64,000 nucleotides of DNA from Angiostrongylus vasorum (Eukaryota > Nematoda > Chromadorea > Rhabditida > Metastrongylidae). The position numbers were made by a program, and so were the translations under genes. Below are positions 1 to 25,390 of the stretch, one piece after another (the stretch's first letter is position 1; each line of letters opens with the position of its first letter). The stretch spans positions 310,001 through 374,000 of the forward strand of contig JADANN010000183.1 in assembly GCA_018806985.1 (NCBI GenBank). The letters are read 5' to 3'. Below the pieces are notes generated by a model, which did no database searches, was not told the origin of the DNA, and saw only the letters and a program-made list of their open reading frames with translations.

Positions 1-148
1 ACTTGCACTACCCCTATAGGGTCGACGGCCAACCAAGTTTGGTTTCCCTTCCCTGTAGGTTTAACACTTGTTAAGAAAAACACCCTGAGGGCCACAAAAA
101 CCGACGAATGCCCATGGTGAACACTGGTGAACGTTCCAAAGTTTTACC

Positions 149-666
149 TCAGGATTCTGAGAAGAATAGAGTGAATTGAAATTCAATGTTGTTCATGAAA
201 GGACAAAATTTCCAAGAAACGGTGGAACCGAAACGCGAAATTGAAGACCTTCGCAGATAACAGATGCCTGTAAACGAATGGAACAAAAGAAGCGCTGGTT
301 TTTTTAAAATATTGTACGACTCGTCTTCACGTCTATTTGCGGATCCTTGCACTTCCCACATTACATTCGTCTTTTCGCATCCACCATCCACGTAGGAAAC
401 TTTTACGTGTGACTTCAGCTGCTGTTTGAGGATTTTTACTTCGTCTTGACTGTCGTAGAACGCTTGTTGAGTCGATTCTCCCTGCGATCCTGGGATAGCT
501 GGAGCGGTCCCAACTGGTTTGCAGGCAGTGATTTTCTACCGGGAAGTCCGGTAGCAATTTTCCGACAGCAGGGATTACTGGCTTGGTGGGCTTGGGGTGG
601 GATCGAAACAGCGCCGCGTTCGTGATGATGAGTATCACTGCCACCATGTTCTCCGCCCCCTAACAT
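149..666 (-). other. Exon-like open segment, unknown gene, reading frame split
   Basis: After a pyrimidine-rich stretch ending in TAG (about 667-682) the minus strand is open from near 663 to 436 with a Gly/His/Pro-rich reading (NPMLGGGEHGG...). A second frame continues from about 525 to 149 with a hydrophilic stretch including QDEVKILKQQLK and GGCEKTNVMWEVQG. The two join in frame if 26 nt that start with GT and end with AG (about 527-552) are skipped. That is too short for a normal intron, so a frameshift in a decaying exon is as likely. About 310-665 is absent from the matching place in unit B (near 43,800). I do not recognise the product. Confidence 0.3.
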
Positions 667-929
667 TGGATTACCTACGATAAGAAAAAAATGGGCTATG
701 GAAATGAAATAAATAATAAGCTAGGAAATCTGAAAGCTATCACTTTTCTCTTTAAGTGTTTAAACAACATTTCGAAACCGATTTTCCTTTAACTTCGGTG
801 TGACTAATCAATATGCATTCTTACATTATATTTATTACAATGTTAACTTTCTATTTGCTGCCTATTACAAGTTATATAATATATGTTATAATTATAGCAG
901 GCAGTAAATGAAAAGCTAGCATTGTAATT

Positions 930-1200
930 TCGACTCACAGCCTCAACTTAACTAGGTTCGTTGCCGATTTGGGCTCCCTGGATCAATCCCGTTGACGGGT
1001 GATTGATGATGGCAGATATCGATAGAACTAGCTGAGAGACAGGCGAAACGAAAGACCCGTATGGTATCGTGGTGAATGCGTTAGCCTCCGGCAAGGATAA
1101 CAGATCGTTCGTTCCCCACCGCAGACACCTGTGGTTCGGAGTTTTGCAAATATCTCAACATCATTGTGATTATATTTATTATTTTGCTTATTCATTAGCA
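930..1200 (+). repeat. SINE-2 (tRNA-derived) copy
   Basis: Contains the family hallmarks in order: a gggattgatctgg-like head, AACTAGCTGAGAGACAGGCG, an A-box-like GGTG(A)ACGCGTTAGC segment, a B-box-like GTTCGTTCCCC, and GTTTTGCAAATATCTCA near the 3' end. The family recurs many times in the window. The 3' end runs into the flank of the Penelope insertion at 1,248. Confidence 0.75.
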
Positions 1201-1247
1201 TATACTTATCAACCTCATGCAAGCTCATCAAAGAAAGAAAACATGTT

Positions 1248-2820
1248 ACCAGGATCGACTTTCTATTAACCTCGGCACTGAAATACGAATGCATCGTTTT
1301 CTTGTTCAGCAATCGCGAGGTTGTTAAACAGCATACACCCACCTCCATAGAAAAACACAATACAATACAACAGTAGCTGACGTTTCGGCAGTATCGCTTC
1401 TTTCAGAGCCTGGAAGGATCTACTGATATGCAATTTACTAGGCAAAACGCTTCATTAACACTTACTAAAAAGACGAAAAACTCTATGGCAATTACATGAT
1501 CTACAGCTTCTCGAGATACTCACCGCTTTTTTACGTGACATCCAATGAGGAAGATTAGAACAGCTGATTATAGTCGCATATAGTTGATGACTGCACCATC
1601 CCACATCAGAAATTGATGCGAACATACGGGGTCAGGTCGCGTATGACCTCTGGGCATTCATCCCTGCTATTCATTGTAGGGTTTTGGCATCTATCCAAAA
1701 AGCCTCAAGAAGTTTTCGCGGTGGTGCTTCAGTCTCCTGTGCAAGGATATTGACTTTTACTTCAAAATCATCCCCGCTATGCTTTTGTATCCTATGCGTA
1801 CCTAGTGGGGTACTTTGTCTTAGTTTTCGTTTGCCGTCTAGGTGTTCTTTTATGCGGATACATAAGGGCAGCCCGTTTCGCCAATATATTCGTGTCAGCA
1901 AGTACTACAAGAATTCAGGTATATCGTACCTGGACTCATACATCACCGTCCCTGCCGTAAGGGCAAATTACGCAATTTGTTGTTTCGCATAGACGGTCAT
2001 ACAGGCGGTTACGAACTAAGTGACGACGTAGAGTAGCCGGTGGTATTTCAACTATCGCTACCGATTCCTCTAGACCTGCCATTTAATAGCTACGCTTACT
2101 TCATCGTTAATAAATGGCAACATAAACGGGACTTTCTTTTGGCCAAATGTTTCGCTGATTGCATGAGTTCAAGTACGATATACCTGATCTCTTGTAATAA
2201 TTGAGGAGATGAATATATCGGCGAAATGGGCAGACCGTTATGTATCCGTATAAAAAGAACACCTAGATGGCAAACGAAAACTAAGACAAGGTATCCCACT
2301 AGGCACGAACAGGATACAAAAAGCATAGCGGGGACGATTTTGAAGCAAAAGTTAATATCCTTGCATAGGAGACTGAAACACCACCGCGAAAACTTCTAGA
2401 GGCTTTTTGGATAAATGCTAAAAATCACTACAATGAATAGCAGGGATGAATGCGCAGAGGTCATACGCGACTTGACCCCAAATGTTCGCATCAATTTCTG
2501 ATATGGGATGGTGCAGTCATCAACCTTATGCGACTATAATCAGCTGTTCTAATCTTCCTCATGGGAAGGCACGTAAAAAGCGGTGAGTATCTCGAGAAGC
2601 TGTTGATCATGTAATCACTACGGAGTTTTTCGTCTTTTTTGTAAGTGTTATTGAAGCGTTTGGCCTAGTAAATTGTATATCAGTATACCCTTCCGGGCTC
2701 TGAAGAAGACGATACTGCCGAAACGTCAGCTACTGTTGAATTGTATTGTATTGTGTTTTTCTATGGAAGTAAATGTATGCTGTTTAACAACCTCGCGATT
2801 GCTGAACAAGAAAACGACGC
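1248..2820. mobile_element. Penelope-like element, inverted dimer with target-site duplication
   Basis: The left half (about 1,248-2,100) reads on the minus strand and the right half (about 2,130-2,820) on the plus strand. Both carry the C-terminal GIY-YIG endonuclease region, damaged by stops and indels. Each half ends outward in the same terminal repeat, which carries TTGTTCAGCAATCGCGAGG or its complement at 1,303-1,321 and about 2,790-2,808. The 14-bp direct repeat AAAGAAAACATGTT lies immediately outside both ends (1,234-1,247 and 2,821-2,834). The pair therefore entered as one unit. Confidence 0.8.
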
Positions 2821-2834
2821 AAAGAAAACATGTT

Positions 2835-3318
2835 TGAACAAGTTCGAATTCGTCTTGTATCAAGCAATTTCTCTTTACAATTCCTCTAATTTGAACACAA
2901 ACGAATTTTGATGAATCATTGATATAGTTACGTATTTATATAAATCTTCAGCTCAGTAACTAGATGCGCTGTAATGCATATGCCTCTTTGTTCAAATCCG
3001 TGTCACGGATCTTCCTTTTTTAAAGCAAGCATTTTTGTACCGCAGTGTCACTATACTGACATTGAAATTACACGGGAGGTTACAGCATTATCTTTACATA
3101 ATGGTTGGCAAGTCGAAAGCGAACCATGGGTTCGCTTCGCTGTTCAGTGCTCAAGTGAGTCGAAGAAATGGGGCGTCGACAATGAATTCATGAGCATAGA
3201 ACTCCTTTAATTCACTATGTAAGATGTGAAACTAAAATTTATTTGATGATCACATGAAAACTATAGTGCATGTGCATTCAGGTTTATGAACGAAGTAGTT
3301 CACTATATCTGTCTTCTT
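2835..3318. other. Non-coding spacer shared with unit B
   Basis: No gene is supported here. Parts align with 43,900-44,300 (for example around 3,055-3,100). A plus-strand open stretch (2,974-3,210) is not kept in the aligned copy. Confidence 0.5.
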
Positions 3319-3361
3319 CTATCCCATGACGTTCATCAAACCGCAGTAGTCGGAGATAGCA
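3319..3361 (-). CDS. Candidate last exon of an unidentified gene (unit A)
   Basis: On the minus strand a TTCATTTCAG acceptor is followed by 43 nt: one base finishing a split codon, then AISDYCGLMNVMG and TAG. The paralogous segment at 44,390-44,432 has the same length, acceptor position and stop, and reads GISDYCGMLNIVG. The changes are conservative in this frame (L/M, M/L, V/I, M/V) and less so in the alternative frame. No upstream exon was identified, so the gene is unknown. It lies downstream of gene A on the same strand. Confidence 0.4.
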
Positions 3362-3629
3362 CTGAAATGAATAAAATGTTTGGTGATAATCGAAAATTTT
3401 TGACGTTTTATGGTAAGAGGGCAAAAACAAAACAAACATTGCTCTATAATACACTAAAGAGATGCTCTGCAATGCAAACTGGACCAGTCCCTAGTTCGAT
3501 CACGCGCTCCAAGTTAAGTCTCTATCTTACCGAGATCGTTAAATGCTACCATACATGTCTAGATTTATAAAAAGCACTGACATGATGGATTAGAAAGCCA
3601 CCTGTCATTGTATATGCATTCAATCTTCC

Positions 3630-4000
3630 CTGCGATGCCTAATGACATCGAACGCATGGCCAATTCCTCAAGGACTGAGTAGTGCCGAAAGCTCTACCCG
3701 TATTTAACAGCCTAATAAAAGACCACCATATGCATTATCCTTGAGGTATTTTACACCATCTTCTTGCAGTGTTTTTTGAAGTTATATGTATTTTTTTTCT
3801 GCACTAGTGGATTGCACTGTCTAAGAACGTTTAAACTTATCGCTTTAAATTTAAGTACATCGAAGCACAACAGATTCATGGCCATGCATTATGTGACATT
3901 ATTCGTTATTGGTATATTAGTCACCGCTAGCCGACTCCCTAATGGAATCCTTCTATCCAACAACGAAATTGGAGATGATTTAATAAATTTTTTGTTGTTG
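3630..4000. repeat. Old SINE-1 3' fragment and shared spacer
   Basis: 3,630-3,710 is a degraded SINE-1 tail (GCATGGC...CTCAAGGACTGA...GAAAGCTCTA). It is followed by ACAGCCTAATAAA and spacer that align with 44,670-45,000. The insertion therefore predates the tandem duplication. No gene seen. Confidence 0.55.
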
Positions 4001-4024
4001 AAAACACAGCTCAGAGAAAGGAGA

Positions 4025-4170
4025 AACCAAGAACACGCATGGTGTAATGATAAACACGTTAATGCCCTGAAAGGGTAATAGGGTGCTCGATCCCCACTGC
4101 AGATACCTGCGGTCCGGAAAATTGCAAATATCTCAGCATCGTTGTGGATACATTTCACATCACACTCTGC
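4025..4170 (+). repeat. SINE-2 3' part
   Basis: Shows GGTGTAATGATAAACACGTTA, a B-box-like GCTCGATCCCC, and TTGCAAATATCTCAGCATCG followed by a tail. It is truncated at its 5' end and abuts the 5' end of RTE copy a. Confidence 0.65.
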
Positions 4171-4174
4171 CATG

Positions 4175-7100
4175 CCACGGATCTCCTTCGTATCAGGGAT
4201 CTCGAGCCGGTTAGTCGCGAGACTGCGTGGCGTATCGCCAGGTTGCGGATAGGGGGTTAATCGCGGACCAAAAGCGACCTCTGCTTCCCTGAGATGCAGG
4301 TGGATCCAAGGAATGGACTCCTTCTTTCTGCTGCGCCGATTTGGTACTTACTTTCTGTATTTACGAGGCGTATTCATGCACAAGTGTGTGGGTGCGTTCT
4401 ATTTTATGCGGATTGTATTCTACGAGTTAATTCGGCCAAAAGCCAGCAATAAGTTGAGAGGGAAGTATATGGGAGGCGGCTAGGAATCGCCTCCAACAAA
4501 TAATCTTCATGTACACTCTGTGAGAGACTGGTAAGCTACCTATACCTAGCCTTCACGTTCAGAGCCCAGCAAGCTATACGTGGGTTGCAAAATGCTAAAC
4601 ACACTAAAGAACTGGATCTCATGCCGCTGACCCCGAAAGAGCCACCAGTTCGGCAGCGTTGGTAGGACGAGTAAGGAAAGGCTGCTAAAATCTCAGAGCC
4701 ACTCCAAGCTACCTAAACCGCAAAGAACTACGGTGACGATCTGTATCTATAATGCACGCACGCTTCCACCTCAGTCTTGCATAGAAGACTTGATCAAACA
4801 AATAAGAAAGATAAGTTAAGACATCGGCCAGGCTGAGACGAGAAGACGCCAGCCTTTCAACGCCGTCTATGACACCGGAGAAGAACTGTTCCTCGAAACA
4901 TGTGATAGTTGAGGAGTCGGCAAAACCGGCATTTTCGTCAACACGAGTTTGGAAATGAACATCGATTCATTCTAACAACTGACAACCCCAATTGGACGTT
5001 TACGATTGAAGAGATGTGGAGCAATACCGGCTTTGACAATCTTCGTCGTTTACGCGCCGACAACAAACTATGACAAAGAAGAAGTCGAAGCGTTCTATAG
5101 GGACTTTGAGAAGTCCTACAGAGAAGACCATATATGCTCTAAGGTCATCATTGGAGATTTCAACGCTGAGGTTAGACCAGAAAGAACGTCTGAAGAACGT
5201 CGCATTGGGAACCACGGATTAGAAAGGAACGAACGGTGTGAGCAGCTCTTTGAATTTATCATGATGACCATGACCATTCATGGTAACATGCAGTTTCGGA
5301 AGCCTCACCCCTCAACGCTGGACATGGGAATCTCCCAGTTAAGAGGACCATAACAAAATAGACCACATCATAGTAAATAGAAGGTTTTGCCTAACCGATG
5401 TCACTGTTGTCGCAACATTCCACACAGGAACAGACCAACGCCTCAATCGTGAAATATTTCGTTCTTCACGGGAAGGAGAAAAAACCGCTGAATTCAAAAA
5501 ACGAAATCCCAAAACCACCATTAACTGAGACTTGTTCAATTCACTAGTCGGCCGTTGTGAAGATGCCGTTCTCGACAACATCGACGAGTAATACGATCGG
5601 TTTATTCAACATCTTCACGTTAGCGCTATGAAAGCTGAGAGTTCGAAAGTCACCAAGAGACGTTTGTCTCCACAAACACTCGAGCTGATACGCCAGCATG
5701 GAATCGCACGAGCTGCAGGCAACTAACGTCCGAACTTGCAAAACAATGGAGACACGCGATAAAAGAAGATCTTAAAGAGAGAAGAGCAGCAGTAATCGTC
5801 GAAGCTGCAAAGGATGGTAGAAGCCTTCGCAAAGCCCACCGAAGCTTCACCAATTACAAGACCAAGATGGTTGCACTCCCACGCCCAGACGGAACAGTTA
5901 CAACGTCCAGAAAGGCAATGGTGAGAATCATTCACGAATACTACTCAGATCTCTTCGATAGCCACGTCCACCACCCGTCATATGAAGCAAAGGAGGATGA
6001 ATGTGTCGTACCACCAGTTCTCAGCCCCGAAATCCGATATGCTATTCCATCGGTGAAAAATCGCACACCCCCAGGCCCGGAAAGGATAGGTTTGTACATC
6101 TGAAGAACCTTCCTCCATTCCTCGTAAACGCACTGGCTTGGCTCTTCACATGTTACCTGTATGAATGCAAGATCCCTACTCAATTTGCACGATATCGGCA
6201 AATATCGCCCGATCTGTTAAATATCTGTCGTCTAGAAACTTTTTACTCGAGTCCTACTGCTAAACAGAATTTAAAAAACATTGGAGGAAAGGCGACAACG
6301 TGACTAAGCAGGATTTTGAAAAGGATTTAGTACGATGGACCGAATCGACACGATAACAAGACTCTCTGAAGTGCCACGATAGTACAAAAAGCCGCTCTGT
6401 CTCACTTTCCTCAATTTAAAGAAGGCTTTTGACTCAACTGAGTTAGAAGAAGTCATGGAAGCTCTTGATAGCCAGGAAGTCCCTACTAGGTATGTAAAGA
6501 TTCTTCGTGAGCTAAAGATTTCACAACCAAGATATCACCATGCCACAGCGATACTAACATCGACGTCAATAGAGGGGTTGGCAAGGCGTTACCATCTAGC
6601 CAAAATTATTCAACGCTACCCTACTATACTACCGAGGAAAATGCAAACGAGAAAAAGTGAAATCGATCCCCTCGCCCATGACCCACCAATTCTTCCATCT
6701 GCCCGAGGTCGGCAGATTAGTGCCAGACTTGTCTGGGAGGATAGCAGCACTGGCTCGATGCATCCGTAGGCCACTGCGAGTCATTGTAAAGACCAGATAT
6801 GATTGCATTCAAATGCATTCAATTTCCTCCAAACTATGCTTAATGAAGTCGAATGAATGGCGCATCCCTCAGGGGATTAATCAACGTGGAGAGCTTTATT
6901 CTTTTTATCCTTTTACCCCCTGAGAGCGCCGTGCGAATATTGGAAGGGGGATAACATGGGAGTGAAGATCGATGGTCAAAAATTACCTTATCTTCGCTAT
7001 GCTGATGACATCGTTCTTATAACACCAAACATTAGCGAAGCGGAATAATGCTTGTCGACTTCGAAAAAGCCTGTGGGAAGATTGGTATTCGACTAAATCT

Positions 7101-7850
7101 CACAAAAAACGATGTTCATGAAGAACGGATTGGTTTCATACGCCCACTTCACACTCAACGGAACGAATTTCTCGGAATGCTCCAGTTATGTCTATCTAGG
7201 TCGGGAAATCAATATGATGAACGACTAAGCTCCAGAGCTGAGCAGAAGGAAACGAGCGGCTTGGGGGAGCTTTCAAGAGTATCGAGGATGTAGTGAAGGG
7301 AACAAAGAACACACGACTCCGTGCCCACCTTTTCGACTCAAAGATACTTCCTGCCCTAAGGTATGCGTCAGAAACCTGGTCATTGCGTAAGCAGGATGAA
7401 AGATCACGTAGCGTTATTAAACGCGCTGCTGAAAGGACGATGCTGAGATTATTCAGCATCAAGCAGAGTGTGGGAACGTATCCGAAGCTCCAATCTACGT
7501 CAGCGATCAGAAATCAAAGATGCCGTTCCGGACGCCAAACAGTCGAAGATAAGGTGGGCCGGACGCTCTATGCGTATGAACGTCACCCGACAGACAAGAG
7601 CTGTTAACGACTGGATTCCCTCGGGTTGTCGAGCGTACTACAGGGAAAACCACCAGCCCAAGGAGCTCTTCACGAAAAGCGTAGAAGAAACGTGTGATGC
7701 TCAAGCATTCTCTAGAGCGAGCAGAACCGACTGGGCTACTCTTGCACGCGACAGGGGAAAAGTGGGAGGTTTACTGGCGCCCGCTCGAGTCACTCGACGA
7801 TCAACGGGACTAAAACTGTTGCACGTGATATGTGACACCCTGCCGTGAAA
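4175..7850 (+). mobile_element. RTE-clade non-LTR retrotransposon, copy a (degenerate, nearly full length)
   Basis: Order on the plus strand: a 5' leader (4,175-4,700); an apurinic endonuclease domain with [19 protein letters not shown] and IIGDFNAEV (about 5,040-5,170) and a DHI-type motif near 5,350; a linker; and a reverse transcriptase with [12 protein letters not shown] (about 6,990-7,025). The C-terminal region resembles KIRWAGRSMRMN and ends near 7,850. Stops and frameshifts break every domain, so it is a pseudogene. A SINE-1 copy (about 6,635-6,910) sits inside the RT. Copies d and e in this window match it along the whole length. Confidence 0.85.
6635..6910 (+). repeat. SINE-1 inserted in RTE copy a
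   Basis: Carries the SINE-1 body: CGATCCCC, CCAGACTTGTCTGGGAGGA, a GGCTCGATgcATC segment, CCGCGAGTCATTGTAAAG-like sequence, CAGGGGATTAATCAACG and a pyrimidine tail. The tRNA-like head is mostly missing. RTE sequence resumes on both sides. Confidence 0.75.
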
Positions 7851-7914
7851 ATATAATGGACATTAAAAAAAGATTGACTACAATTCAAAATACTTATTTG
7901 GAATTAACACAAAT

Positions 7915-8195
7915 ATGACGCTTAGGGATACTTGATACTTGAATAGCCCGACCTCACTGGTTGTGCAGGCCCCCAGCATAATCTCTATTTTTTCCGAGAT
8001 TTGCTGGTTATGCCATTGTGTTTTATTGGAATCCCGAGGTCAGCCTGGCCAAAGTCTGCCCTAGATGTTCACGTCCACAAGGAGTCGAAGACGTCATAGG
8101 GAGATTTGCCACCATGCGACTTTGACGCCAGGACGGTGGTGGATCCTGGTAATGGTTTACTCTTAGCTAGGCATCCCGATGGAAACGCCTGGGAT
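7915..8195. repeat. Third repeat family (R3), partial copy
   Basis: Begins with CTTGATACTTGAAT and contains GAGATTTGCTGGTTA, GGCCAAAGTCTGCCC, GGTGGTGGATCCTGGTA and TTTACTCTTAGCTAGGC. These are shared with copies at 24.4, 25.0, 54.6 and 55.5 kb. No coding capacity recognised. Confidence 0.65.
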
Positions 8196-8344
8196 AAGCG
8201 AGCAAGATTCACAAAAAGGAACACGTTCGTAGGAATGACGTACGAATCTGGATATTGATGGAGAAAACTGGCAACAATCAATGCGTGCTTTACCGAAAAA
8301 GTTGATATATCAGAAGTGAAATGAACTAATGTTAACTTTTTCAT

Positions 8345-8570
8345 TTATTGCTTTGCTACTTAACTGGCTTAATGCCGATTTGCATTGCTGATGGCACTGG
8401 TCGTTAGGTAACTGGCTGAGAGAGAAGGGATGGGAAGGACCAGCATGGTGTGGTGGTGAACGCATTAACCCCCGGAAAGCGTGATAGCGTGTTTGTTCCC
8501 CACTGCAGACACCTGCGATCCGGAGTTTTGCAAATAGCCCAGCATGTGCTTGTGATTTGAACTACTTTAG
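8345..8570 (+). repeat. SINE-2 copy
   Basis: Shows ACTGGCTGAGAGAGAAGGG, GTGTGGTGGTGAACGCATTA, a B-box-like GTTTGTTCCCCACTGCAG and GGAGTTTTGCAAATAGC in family order. Confidence 0.7.
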
Positions 8571-8639
8571 TTTGGCTTCTAATATAAGCTAATGTAGCTC
8601 CTAATATACGCTTTCTTTCATTGGTGCGACCATATGGGC

Positions 8640-8820
8640 TCGTGGAGATGACGCCATGAGCTCCAAAGCTGCTTAACACCGTTCTCGTAAACGTCATTTG
8701 CGGACCCAAAAAAGAACAACATGGAGCAAAAGTCGATGACAAAAAGTTAGACGATCTTTGTTTTGTTGATGATGGCATAATTCTCATAAAACCAAGCATG
8801 AGTTAGGTTTTTCCAGCCTT
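8640..8820 (+). mobile_element. Fragment of a divergent RTE-like reverse transcriptase
   Basis: The plus strand reads GAKVDDKKLDDLCFVDDGII, which corresponds to the RT motif around (Y/F)ADD of the RTE copies. A matching degraded block lies at about 45,790-45,900 in unit B. The fragment therefore predates the duplication. Confidence 0.45.
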
Positions 8821-8839
8821 AACATACGCCTCGGGACAC

Positions 8840-9030
8840 ACGTAGCACAACGGTTAGACGTTGTTCTATTGGTAACCCAAGCGTTCATATGCGATACAGC
8901 ATGCTAGTGAACAGGCAAGATATGCACTTATCCAGCCCTGAGATGCTTGCTAATGTGGTACGCATGCTCCCCCTCTAAGGATTGGTATCAAGGCAGAACG
9001 CTTTAGCCTTTAACTTAAGACTCCAATTCG
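8840..9030 (+). repeat. Old SINE-1-like copy shared by both units
   Basis: CACACGTAGCACAACGGTTAGA resembles the SINE-1 A-box head, followed by a decayed body and a CTCTAAGGATTGGTATCAAGG tail. The equivalent at 45,905-46,095 is better preserved. Confidence 0.5.
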
Positions 9031-9159
9031 CAATTACTGAACACCTTAGAGAGAGAGAGGGAAAAAGTAAGAGAAAGTGAGAGAGAGGTGAGAGATGATA
9101 TCTTGAATTCAGAGCTACGCCGTGGATCCGAAAATTGAGAAATCAGTGAGTGACATATG

Positions 9160-9250
9160 GCTGGCTGCTCATGTTCTTCGAGGGCGCAGAAACTGAACTC
9201 TACGAGGAGGACAGGTATGAGCGGGAAAAGGCTTTTATAGTGGCCTTTAA
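9160..9250. other. Conserved non-repeat block, possibly coding
   Basis: The block aligns closely with 46,300-46,375. In one plus-strand frame the two copies read AETELYEEDRYEREKAFIV and AETELYDADRYERNKALIV, with some synonymous changes. On the minus strand unit A has a TATAAAA box that unit B lacks. I cannot decide between a small plus-strand exon and a non-coding element. Confidence 0.3.
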
Positions 9251-9397
9251 AAAATAGATTATAATAAACGAAAAGGATAAATAATTTCTTCTAGTTTTGA
9301 AGTTTCGTTACTAATAGAATAGGCACGTGTTTAATATTACTGTCTCTCTATTACTGTTTCTGTTAATACTAAAGCTTTCTTGATATTGATGGCGTGC

Positions 9398-22901
<13,504 letters not shown>

Positions 22902-23065
22902 CCTGACAGATTCGGAGTTAGAAAAGCGTTGACGAAAGCGGTGTGAGCAATGGACGACGATGAAGTTTGACGAAGGCGTTGGTGATGTCGAAGGTGAAGT
23001 TGTCGTCAGATGGTGGCGATGGAGGTGAAGTATTATTGGGTTACCACCTGGTTGTTGTATTTAAA
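22902..23065 (-). promoter_or_regulatory. 5' flank of gene A: trans-splice acceptor and AT-rich box
   Basis: On the minus strand CCGAATCTGTCAG ends one base before the start codon, as expected for spliced-leader addition in nematodes. A TTTAAATA box lies at 23,058-23,065, about 160 bases upstream. Both are sequence matches only. Confidence 0.45.
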
Positions 23066-23069
23066 GTGA

Positions 23070-24370
23070 GGTGTAAATGACCTAACAAAAAACCTGTCTT
23101 ATCATTAGTGTCCTTATCACCAATGTCGCCGGAAGGGCAATGGACACAAACATTTAGTTAACGATGTGACTTCTGCAGAAGTCATAGGGATGCGAAAATA
23201 GCGGCCGCTTTCAACTGTAGAGAGAGCAGCATATTTCAGCTTGTGGTAAACCTTATTATTTCAGTGAGAACTATTAGAATCTAAAAAATCTTTGCTCATA
23301 GTATAAAGGTTCTATTTGCTCTACCACTATGAATACCTCATTTTCTCAAGCCCACGACATAACATTATTCCACTTTTCAATTCAAGACTCATATTTCGAA
23401 CAGGAAGGCGAATGAGCAAGCGGGATCTCATCCAGGCCGACACGATGTTGTTATTCAATGTACCGTTTATATTTGCTATTGCCACTCTTCTCTTGGACAT
23501 CTTAAGACAAATAACATCTTCAGTTTCTTAAAACTCCTGGATCGAACCACATTTAAATCTGAAAAAGACTCTGTGTGACATAAGACACGGAATTAATGAG
23601 ACAGAACAAAGTCTTTTTATAGGTGTATAATCTTGTGAGCTCCTGAAATACTCTAGTGGTCAAGGAATTATCGCCAGTTCTCGAAAACCAACCTCGAAGA
23701 GAAGGGATTAAACAACTAGCGCATCTCGTCGTTTCAGCAAATGTGGGAGTATAAAGGGGTAGCTCCCACGGAGTTGACCAATCCCTTAGGAATACGGTGT
23801 TTATTCCACTTTTTTAATAAGCGTACTAGAGGTGATTGAATGCACATTGGATTTGTACAATAACTTGTGGTGAGCAAGATGTGTATGTTTTCGTTGTCGC
23901 AATTCCTATTAGCAGATTTTTTAAAAGATTTATGGGCTCGTAAATAATTGAGAGAGACGCAGGGGGCTCTTCACTGCTGTTGGAATGGCTGGCCACTTTG
24001 GTTTGACCACTGACAACGTGCATTTATCCACAGCACCTGCCCGCTTGTGGTGTTCGACATTCAATTGTTTTTTCTCTAAGCGATTAAGATACTAGTGCTT
24101 GCATTACGTTATTCTGCGGTGAATGATCTGTGATTGCTTCATAGAGCCCATATAACCGCTCTTATAACTAGTAGGTTTTCTTCTGTCCTTCGTCTAAATG
24201 CTGCTGAGATGTGGGTGTTGTGGTTGTTCAACTTCTACTGTGTGATTATGTGCGAATGCCCACTTCTCCATGCCATTATCATTTATTGCTTATATTATAA
24301 CGTCGCCATGGTCATGTGTCAATCCAAGCAGTTCTTTTCTTTGACATCATCTCAGTTTTTTTATTTTTTA
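23070..24370. other. Upstream spacer
   Basis: No gene supported. 23,340-23,470 aligns with 42,500-42,620. A SINE-1 3' relic (AGGTGATTGAATGCACATT) lies at 23,830 on the minus strand. Confidence 0.5.
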
Positions 24371-24379
24371 TCCGGGTTT

Positions 24380-25390
24380 TGCCTCCCAACGGTTTACCGC
24401 CTCGTCGTCGCTGGGAGGTGTTCCTGGGTATCGGACTGCGATGTACAGCGAAGGGGATTCGTCCCACCGGCAGGATCTCCCAAGCTGAGAAGGAGTTCGG
24501 CGTTTCCATCAGGAAGCCTAGCTAAGAGTAAACCAATACCAGGATCCACCACCGTCTTGGCATCAAAGTCACATGGTGGTAAATCTCCCTCTGATCCACA
24601 AGGTTGCGACTGCCTGCCGTGGTGACGACCTGGGGCAGACTTTGGCCAGGCTGTCCTCGGGAATCAGGGAACTACAATGGCTTAGCCAGCAAATCTTTGA
24701 AAAATGGTGATTATGATGCGGCCCACACAACTAGTGAGGACGGCCGTTCAAGTATCAAGTATAAAGTATCCGGGTTTTGAAGGGTGCATTTCTATTTGGA
24801 TCATATGATCAGCGTTTATCATTTTTTTGGAACAGAAGAATTCTGTAGAATAGTTGTTACATTCATTATTTACGCAAGAATGAAGAAGTGATCAATTCCT
24901 TTTTCTCTTCTGCTGAATCCAAGAAGTGAAAGCAATTAGAACTTAGTGGGCTTCCCAAACAAGAAGAGGGACCAAGAGATTAGGGTGGACAAAGGAAATG
25001 ATTTTAGAGTTACAGGTCTATACTTACTTCGATACTAGGACGGCTCATAATCTCATTTTTTTCGGAGTTTCGCTGGTTTAGCCATTGCGGTTCAGTAGAG
25101 TCCCAAGTACAGTCTGGGCAAAGTCTGCCACAGGTCGTCACCATTACAAGCAGTCCCCGCTATTGTGGATCAGAGGGTGATTTGCCACCATGCGACTAGT
25201 TTCATAAGAAGACGGTGATGGACCCTGGTATTGGTTTAGTCTTAGCTGGGCTTCCTGATGGAAACGCCGAACTCCTTCTCAGCTTAGGAGACCTTGCTGG
25301 AAGGATGAATCCCATTGCTGTACATCGCAGCCCGACACCCAGGAACACCTCCCAGCTACGATGAGGCGGTAAACTGTTGAGAGCGTTAAA
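24380..25390. repeat. R3 repeat, inverted pair
   Basis: 24,380-24,780 and 25,040-25,390 are two R3 copies in opposite orientation, with GGTTTACCGCC-type ends outward and the TACTTGATAC-type ends inward. They share TCTCCCAAGCTGAGAAGGAG, GCTAAGAGTAAACCAATACC and GGGCAGACTTTGGCCAGG or complements. About 260 bases separate them. Confidence 0.75.

Noticed and set aside
9225..9240. TATAAAA on the minus strand as a promoter
   Set aside because: The same position in unit B reads TATCAAA, and no start codon with an open frame follows.
24134..24625. A 163-codon plus-strand frame
   Set aside because: Its second half is the R3 repeat, and the first half has no support from composition, splice sites or a second copy.
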